Below are positions 5,855 through 9,559 of a DNA stretch of 9,559 nucleotides, piece by piece. The stretch's first letter is position 1. The number at the start of each line of letters is the position of its first letter. Source of the stretch: SLLG01 sp964403935. GTDB lineage: Bacteria > Verrucomicrobiota > Verrucomicrobiia > Opitutales > Oceanipulchritudinaceae. Both the position numbers and the translations under genes were made by a program. The DNA is taken from contig CAYOIB010000094.1 of assembly GCA_964403935.1 (NCBI GenBank), positions 1 through 9,559 of the forward strand, given 5' to 3'. The notes under the pieces are model-generated. The model had not been told where the DNA came from, ran no database searches, and saw only the letters and a list, made by a program, of their open reading frames with translations.

Positions 5855-7840
5855 TTAGAGGGACTTGGCGGCGTCGACGACGGCACCTGGGTGGATTCCG
5901 AGGTGCTCCATGACCACATCTCCCGGCGCACTGAGGCCGAAGCGATCGATCCCGACGACGGCCCCGTCGAGCCCGACATACTTGTGCCAGTAGTCCGTTA
6001 TCCCGGCTTCGATGGCGACCCGCTTGCGGCAATCCTTGGGCAAGACCGATTCGCGGTACTCCGGATCCTGACGATCAAAGCGCTCCGCGCAGGGCATTGA
6101 AACAACCCGTGTCCCGGCACCGAGTTCCTTCGCGGCCGTGAGGGCGTGCTGAAGCTCGCTCCCTGTCGCGATGAGAATCGTTTCGAGGGAACCGGTCTCT
6201 TTCCGGGCAATATAGCCACCCTTGAGGACGCCTTCCCGGCGCGTCGCCACGGGGATCTCCTCCAGAAGGGGAACATTCTGGCGCGTCAGGATAAGCGCGG
6301 AAGGGCCGTCTTCACGCGAGATGGCTGCAGCAAAGGCACCTGCTGTTTCCTCGGGGTCGGCGGGCCGGATGACATCCAAGAACGGGATCAAGCGGAGGGC
6401 GCTGACGGTTTCCACCGGTTGGTGGGTGGGGCCGTCCTCCCCGACGCCGACGGAGTCGTGCGTAAAGATGTGAAAGATTGGAACGTGCGAGAGGGCCGCG
6501 AGCCGGATGCTCGGGCGCATGTAATCAGAGAAGGTGAGGAAGGTGGCTCCGGATGGAATAAAGACGCCATCGTAGCCGATGCCATTCACAATGGCACCCA
6601 TGGCATGCTCGCGGATACCAAAGCGGAAGTTTCTGCCGGTGGGCGTCTCGGGTGTGAAGTCTCCTTGATTCAGGAGATAGTTTTTCGTCGATCCAAAGAG
6701 GTCTGCGCTGCCGGTGATCAGGCGGGGGAGGGCCTTTGCGAGGGGTTGGAGGATCTCGCCTCCAGCGACGCGCGTGGCGATTTTTGTCCCGGGGACAAAC
6801 TCGGGCACGAGCTCAAGGAGCTCCTCGGCGGAGGGGCGTGTGCCCTTGGCGGCGGCGTCGAGTTCGGCGGCGAGATCAGGATGGAGCGCCTTCCAGGCAT
6901 TGTAGGTCTCTTCCCAGCGGGCGTAGGCGGCTTCGAGCGTCTTGCCGCGCTCTTCAAAGTAGCTGCGAACGTCGTCGCTGACATAGAACGTCTCCTTGGG
7001 CAGTCCGAGGCCCTCGCGAGCCGAGGCGGCAAACTTGGCCCCGCCTTCGCCGTGCGCCTTCCAGGTGCCGGCCACTTCGGGGATGCCTTTGCCGATGACG
7101 GTGGTGGCAATGATCAGCTTTGGCTTCCCGTTATCCTCCGCGCGGGCTTTCTCCAGGGCAGCCAGAAAGGCCGGCATATTGTGCCCATCGACTTCCAGCA
7201 CATCATAGCCGAGGGCTTCGAAAAGCTTGCCTGTATCCTCGCTCTGGGTCTCCTCCGCCTGCGCGTCCAGCGTGACGGCGTTGTTGTCAAAAATAAGGAT
7301 GAAGTTATCCAGCTTGAAGTGGCCTGCATAAGCCGCCGCTTCGCGGGCAACACCTTCCTGCAGGCACCCGTCACCCGCCAGGCAGATGACATGGCCGTCG
7401 AATATGTTGTGCTCTTTGGTGTTATAACGAGCGGCCGACATCTTGAGCGAAATCGCCATCCCGACGGCGTTGCCGACACCTTGCCCCAGCGGTCCGGTGG
7501 TGCATTCAACGCCTGGCGTGTGGCGGTACTCCGGGTGGCCGGGGGTCATGGAGTGCAACTGACGGAAATCCTTGATCTGCTGCATCGGCAGGTCGAAGCC
7601 AGCGAGGTGGAGCCACCCGTAGAGGAACATGCTGCCGTGGCCCGCGGAGAGGACAAAGCGATCACGGTTGGGCCAATTCGGATGCTTGGGGGCAAATTTC
7701 AGGGCCTCACCATAAAGGACGGCCCCCATTTCGGCGCAGCCCAAAGGGAGGCCAAGGTGCCCAATGCCTGCTTGGTGGACCGCGTCAATCGCCAATCCAC
7801 GTGCCTGTGTTGCCGCTTTTTCAAGGATGTCTGTATTCAT
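5855..7840 (-). CDS. tkt: Transketolase
   Basis: Thiamine-diphosphate enzyme of the pentose phosphate pathway, moving two-carbon ketol units between sugar phosphates in the cytoplasm. At 661 residues it matches the usual length (E. coli 663). The ThDP/Mg site has GDG (156-158) through Asn187. GPLGQG is at 116-121. The catalytic Glu411 lies in REHAMGA, and DGPTHQPVE (469-477) holds His473, a substrate-phosphate-region residue with the same number as in E. coli; Arg520 (RQN) also aligns. Two spots differ from the common form: GHLGLPLG (27-34, His28) instead of GHPGxPxG, and HGEGGA (263-268) where HGAPLG is usual. ATG 7840 is the only sensible start; its ribosome-binding site is weak. The thioesterase gene follows 13 bases after the stop, and the dienelactone hydrolase gene is divergent. 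Confidence 0.96.
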   Translation of the reverse strand: MNTDILEKAATQARGLAIDAVHQAGIGHLGLPLGCAEMGAVLYGEALKFAPKHPNWPNRDRFVLSAGHGSMFLYGWLHLAGFDLPMQQIKDFRQLHSMTPGHPEYRHTPGVECTTGPLGQGVGNAVGMAISLKMSAARYNTKEHNIFDGHVICLAGDGCLQEGVAREAAAYAGHFKLDNFILIFDNNAVTLDAQAEETQSEDTGKLFEALGYDVLEVDGHNMPAFLAALEKARAEDNGKPKLIIATTVIGKGIPEVAGTWKAHGEGGAKFAASAREGLGLPKETFYVSDDVRSYFEERGKTLEAAYARWEETYNAWKALHPDLAAELDAAAKGTRPSAEELLELVPEFVPGTKIATRVAGGEILQPLAKALPRLITGSADLFGSTKNYLLNQGDFTPETPTGRNFRFGIREHAMGAIVNGIGYDGVFIPSGATFLTFSDYMRPSIRLAALSHVPIFHIFTHDSVGVGEDGPTHQPVETVSALRLIPFLDVIRPADPEETAGAFAAAISREDGPSALILTRQNVPLLEEIPVATRREGVLKGGYIARKETGSLETILIATGSELQHALTAAKELGAGTRVVSMPCAERFDRQDPEYRESVLPKDCRKRVAIEAGITDYWHKYVGLDGAVVGIDRFGLSAPGDVVMEHLGIHPGAVVDAAKSL

Positions 7841-8069
7841 TTTCTATTCGGACCGATTCTTCGCGAAAGGGCGGGAGGTTCGATGAGTTCGGCAGCTTTG
7901 ACAATCCGAATCCTCCCCCAGGACAAGAGAGCCGCTGCGCCCGCTGGCTTTTATGGCAGAGGGATGTCTCGAAGTTGGATCCATCGGATGATTGAAACTG
8001 GGGGGCTCGAAAGGGAGCCGGTTCTGATTTTGGATTGAATCTTTGCCAGGCGGGGCTCACGCTCTTTTC
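7841..8069. other. Divergent intergenic region between tkt and the hydrolase gene
   Basis: These 229 bases must carry the start signals of both flanking genes. A perfect TTGACA at 7898-7903 reads on the + strand, but no -10 box stands 16-18 bases after it. GGCTC (8004-8008) and GAGCC (8015-8019) form a 5-bp hairpin with a 6-base loop followed by a T-rich stretch, possibly a terminator or attenuator before the hydrolase gene. A 51-codon ORF with a strong Shine-Dalgarno lies inside and is listed separately. Confidence 0.35.
7883..8038 (+). CDS. Possible small protein (51 aa), unrecognised
   Basis: ATG 7883 follows GGAGG (7874-7878) with four bases between, the best Shine-Dalgarno in the window, and the frame runs 51 codons to a TGA at 8036-8038. 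The predicted peptide is basic. Its second half, around GMSRSWIHRMIETGGL (residues 28-43), faintly resembles the recognition helix of excisionase or MerR-type helix-turn-helix proteins, though it is too short for a full domain. Several AGA, CGA and AGG codons are unlike the neighbouring genes, and the frame continues as a long antisense opening through tkt, so it may be chance. No family is recognised. Confidence 0.25.
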   Translation: MSSAALTIRILPQDKRAAAPAGFYGRGMSRSWIHRMIETGGLEREPVLILD

Positions 8070-8840
8070 ATGCGTTCCCTATTGATCCTGTCCTTGATGC
8101 TATCTATGTCCGTCGCAAGTGGAGCCGAATTCAGGAAGATCTCCTTTGAGATCGGTGGCAAGCGCTTTGAAGGGGAGCTGCTTCTTCCGGAGAAGCGTCA
8201 TGGGTCTCTTCCTGCGATCCTGATTGTGCCGGACTGGATGGGGCCGCGGGCTTACTTCACAGAGATGGCCCAGAAGATCACCGAGCGCGGGTATGCCGCT
8301 TTTGTGGCGGATGTATATGGGGTCGATGTGCGACCGGCAAATAGCGAGGAAGCGAGCGGGATCGCCAATAAGCTGCGCTCGGGGGACCGCAAAGTCTTGC
8401 GCAATCGAATCCGCCGTAACCTGGCCGTCCTGGGGGAGCAACCCGAAGTCGATGCAGACAAGATCGTGGCCATTGGCTTTTGCTTCGGGGGGACGACCGT
8501 CCTGGAGTTGGCCCGCACCGGTGCCGATCTGAAGGGCGTGGTCTCGTTCCACGGTCATGTGGATTCTCCCGCTCCAGCGGATAAGCAGGGTGCCATCGTC
8601 GCATCTGTGCTTGTTCTTCACGGCGATTCCGACCCCTACGTTCCCGAGGGCGATATTCAGGCTTTCGAAGACGAAATGCGCAAAGCACGTGTAGACTGGG
8701 AGCTGGTTAAATTTGGCGGGGCCGTGCACAGCTTCACCGATCCCGCAGCGGATTCCGCCGGTGCCCGCTACGCCGCCTCCGCCGCCCGTCGCTCCTGGGT
8801 CATCTGCTGGGACTTTTGCCGGGAGCTGCTGGGGCGGTAG
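8070..8840 (+). CDS. Exported dienelactone hydrolase family protein
   Basis: A 256-residue alpha/beta hydrolase of the DLH family. The nucleophile is Cys138 in GFCFGG (136-141), the acid is Asp188 in HGDSDPYVP, and the histidine is His220 in GAVHSF, so the Cys-Asp-His triad is complete. The RRSW near the C terminus is also typical of DLH proteins. Residues 1-19 form a likely signal peptide with one arginine, a leucine-rich core and an ASGA cleavage region, so the enzyme is probably periplasmic or secreted, unlike the cytoplasmic chlorocatechol-pathway enzyme. No chlorocatechol genes are nearby, so the natural substrate (an ester or lactone) is unknown. ATG 8070 is chosen because it directly begins the signal peptide; an in-frame TTG at 8043 would add nine residues. 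The ribosome-binding site is weak (AGGCGGGG about 14 bases upstream). Confidence 0.9.
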   Translation: MRSLLILSLMLSMSVASGAEFRKISFEIGGKRFEGELLLPEKRHGSLPAILIVPDWMGPRAYFTEMAQKITERGYAAFVADVYGVDVRPANSEEASGIANKLRSGDRKVLRNRIRRNLAVLGEQPEVDADKIVAIGFCFGGTTVLELARTGADLKGVVSFHGHVDSPAPADKQGAIVASVLVLHGDSDPYVPEGDIQAFEDEMRKARVDWELVKFGGAVHSFTDPAADSAGARYAASAARRSWVICWDFCRELLGR

Positions 8841-9029
8841 GGTCCCGGGGCTATGGAGGTGTTCAAACAAGATGCCCCTGGACAGGGGCGTGTTAGGTAA
8901 AGTTCCAAGGCAGATTCAGGGCGAATGGCCGCTCCTTCTGTAAATGTCCTTGCTTTTTGAAGGTGGGGGAAGACGCTTCCGGATGACACAAATTTTCGTG
9001 AATGAAAGCGGCTTCTTCTTATTGTTTGT
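8841..9029. other. Intergenic region after the hydrolase gene
   Basis: No gene supported. It contains the GC-rich hairpin at 8872-8891 and otherwise AT-richer sequence. Short frames here lack both ribosome-binding sites and recognisable products. Confidence 0.4.
8872..8891 (+). terminator. Strong GC hairpin downstream of the hydrolase gene
   Basis: GCCCCTG (8874-8880) and CAGGGGC (8883-8889) pair perfectly around GA, and the stem extends by a G-T and an A-T pair to nine base pairs. It begins 32 bases after the hydrolase stop. There is no T tract after it, so it may be a transcript-end stabiliser or an atypical terminator rather than a classic intrinsic one. Confidence 0.4.
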
Positions 9030-9494
9030 TTATCGATTGTCGCATCGGTCTGTCGCAAGCTGCAAGTAAAGCCATCTTATACCTATCCTCCTTATGAATC
9101 TTATCAGGTTAAGGGATGTCGTCGCGGATTTCATGCGCGTTGAAGATCGATAATCTCGTCTTGGGCGGGTCATGAGAGGGAAGGGCTTCAGGCGTCGTTT
9201 GCACACTTTTGGTTCGATACGGCAGGGTCGTAGGGGAAGCAGATCCGCGCTGATGACTTTGAGAAGTGCTTTGCTGAGTCGAGGCAGTGTTTTTGCCGTG
9301 CGCCGTTGCATGTGTGCGGCGAAGGCACGGATCGCGTCCAGTGCGCCTTTGAAGGAGATGCTGCGTGTGGCCACGGAGTGTTTCTTGTGCAGGCATCGCA
9401 GTGGAAGGCACAGGCCCTGAAGAACCCTGGCCGGGGAGCTTTGAGAGCGACCGCACCCACGGCGGCGAAAGCATGTACCTGGATTGACGGAAAT
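9030..9494 (-). pseudogene. Remnant of an IS4-like transposase, C-terminal end
   Basis: The - strand frame is open from 9494 to a TAA at 9030-9032 but has no proper start. The middle, about 9390-9141, reads like the C terminus of IS4-family transposases: SISFKGALDAIRAF (like the usual LSFKGTLQALRAF), then RIEPKVCKRRLKPFPLM and TRPRRDY (like EPRAVKRRPKPYPLL followed by KPR). Upstream of about 9390 the similarity fades, and the catalytic DDE core is absent. Downstream the frame reads about 36 extra codons past where such proteins normally end, which suggests loss of the original stop. No terminal inverted repeats or target duplication were found. The family call is from memory of the motif, without alignment. 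Confidence 0.5.
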
Positions 9495-9537
9495 TTACTT
9501 GAGCCGGGCTTTTGCCGGAAAGCTTATCTTGTCCCCG

Positions 9538-9559
9538 ATGCCCAAAGCCCCTACCAAAA
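9538..9559 (+). CDS. Possible start of a gene cut by the window edge
   Basis: ATG 9538 opens a frame reading MPKAPTK to the edge, a Lys/Ala/Pro-rich beginning common in bacterial proteins. A TATCTT (9525-9530) sits seven bases before it, which would place transcription start close to the ATG. A TTGAGC at 9499-9504 is too far (20 bases) for a normal -35. There is no Shine-Dalgarno. The product cannot be identified from seven residues. Confidence 0.25.

Noticed and set aside
5842..5979. 46-residue N-terminal extension of the thioesterase overlapping the transketolase end
   Set aside because: The extension is Ser/Pro-rich, antisense-free but out of frame with tkt, and matches nothing in the family. 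The start at 5841 fits the 13-base gap.
6146..8038. A 630-codon open frame antisense to transketolase
   Set aside because: The - strand frame encodes a complete transketolase with all catalytic residues. The antisense frame begins at a poor start, has low-complexity composition and matches no family. Such openings are expected opposite GC-biased codons.
8713..8943. A 76-codon frame overlapping the end of the hydrolase gene
   Set aside because: It is mostly the hydrolase gene read in another frame, with a proline run and no ribosome-binding site.
9109..9474. Other open frames around the transposase remnant on both strands (for example 9172-9420 on + and 9109-9474 on -)
   Set aside because: Composition is Arg/Ser/Pro-rich without motifs, and the recognisable transposase residues are all in the frame ending at 9030.
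1..9559. CRISPR array, tRNA, rRNA, toxin-antitoxin or defence system
   Set aside because: No spaced direct repeats, tRNA-like cloverleaf or rRNA segment, and no domains of known defence genes were seen in the frames read.

Overview
This is a bacterial chromosomal window that looks like core genome. It is moderately GC-rich, and the organism is Gram-negative because it carries lipid A genes. The LpxC-FabZ fusion and the transketolase signature GHLGLPLG (instead of the common GHPGxPxG) suggest the PVC / Verrucomicrobiota side of the tree, with Opitutae-like bacteria the best guess. This rests on remembered family features, not on a search. LpxC-FabZ fusions also occur in Bacteroidota, so the assignment is tentative.

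Layout. Positions 1-3037 read on the + strand: a DUF3891-family protein (235-1044), a membrane-bound PAS histidine kinase (1155-2489) and a small two-CBS-domain protein (2585-3037). Positions 3059-7840 read on the - strand as a probable transcription block in the order transketolase, YiiD-type hotdog thioesterase, LpxC-FabZ, LpxA. The kinase/CBS side and the lpx side converge on a 21-base gap, with both stop codons inside one inverted repeat. From 8070 to 8840 a dienelactone-hydrolase-family protein with a signal peptide reads on the + strand, divergent from transketolase. The last 0.7 kb has no intact gene. It holds a GC-rich hairpin, a decayed C-terminal piece of an IS4-like transposase on the - strand, and possibly the first codons of a gene running off the right edge.

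How the genes fit together. LpxA and LpxC catalyse the first two steps of lipid A synthesis from UDP-GlcNAc, and the fused FabZ domain dehydrates the same 3-hydroxyacyl-ACP pool that LpxA draws on. The fusion therefore ties lipid A and fatty-acid synthesis to one polypeptide. Transketolase and the thioesterase upstream are likely co-transcribed with each other. A candidate promoter sits in the 116-base gap before lpxC-fabZ. The most interesting regulatory signal is a perfect 7-bp hairpin in the lpxC-fabZ leader whose 3' arm contains most of the Shine-Dalgarno sequence.

I found no CRISPR array, tRNA, rRNA, defence system or clear new multi-gene system. The window is mostly housekeeping. The items worth a second look are leader or regulatory structures, small ORFs and a transposon scar.
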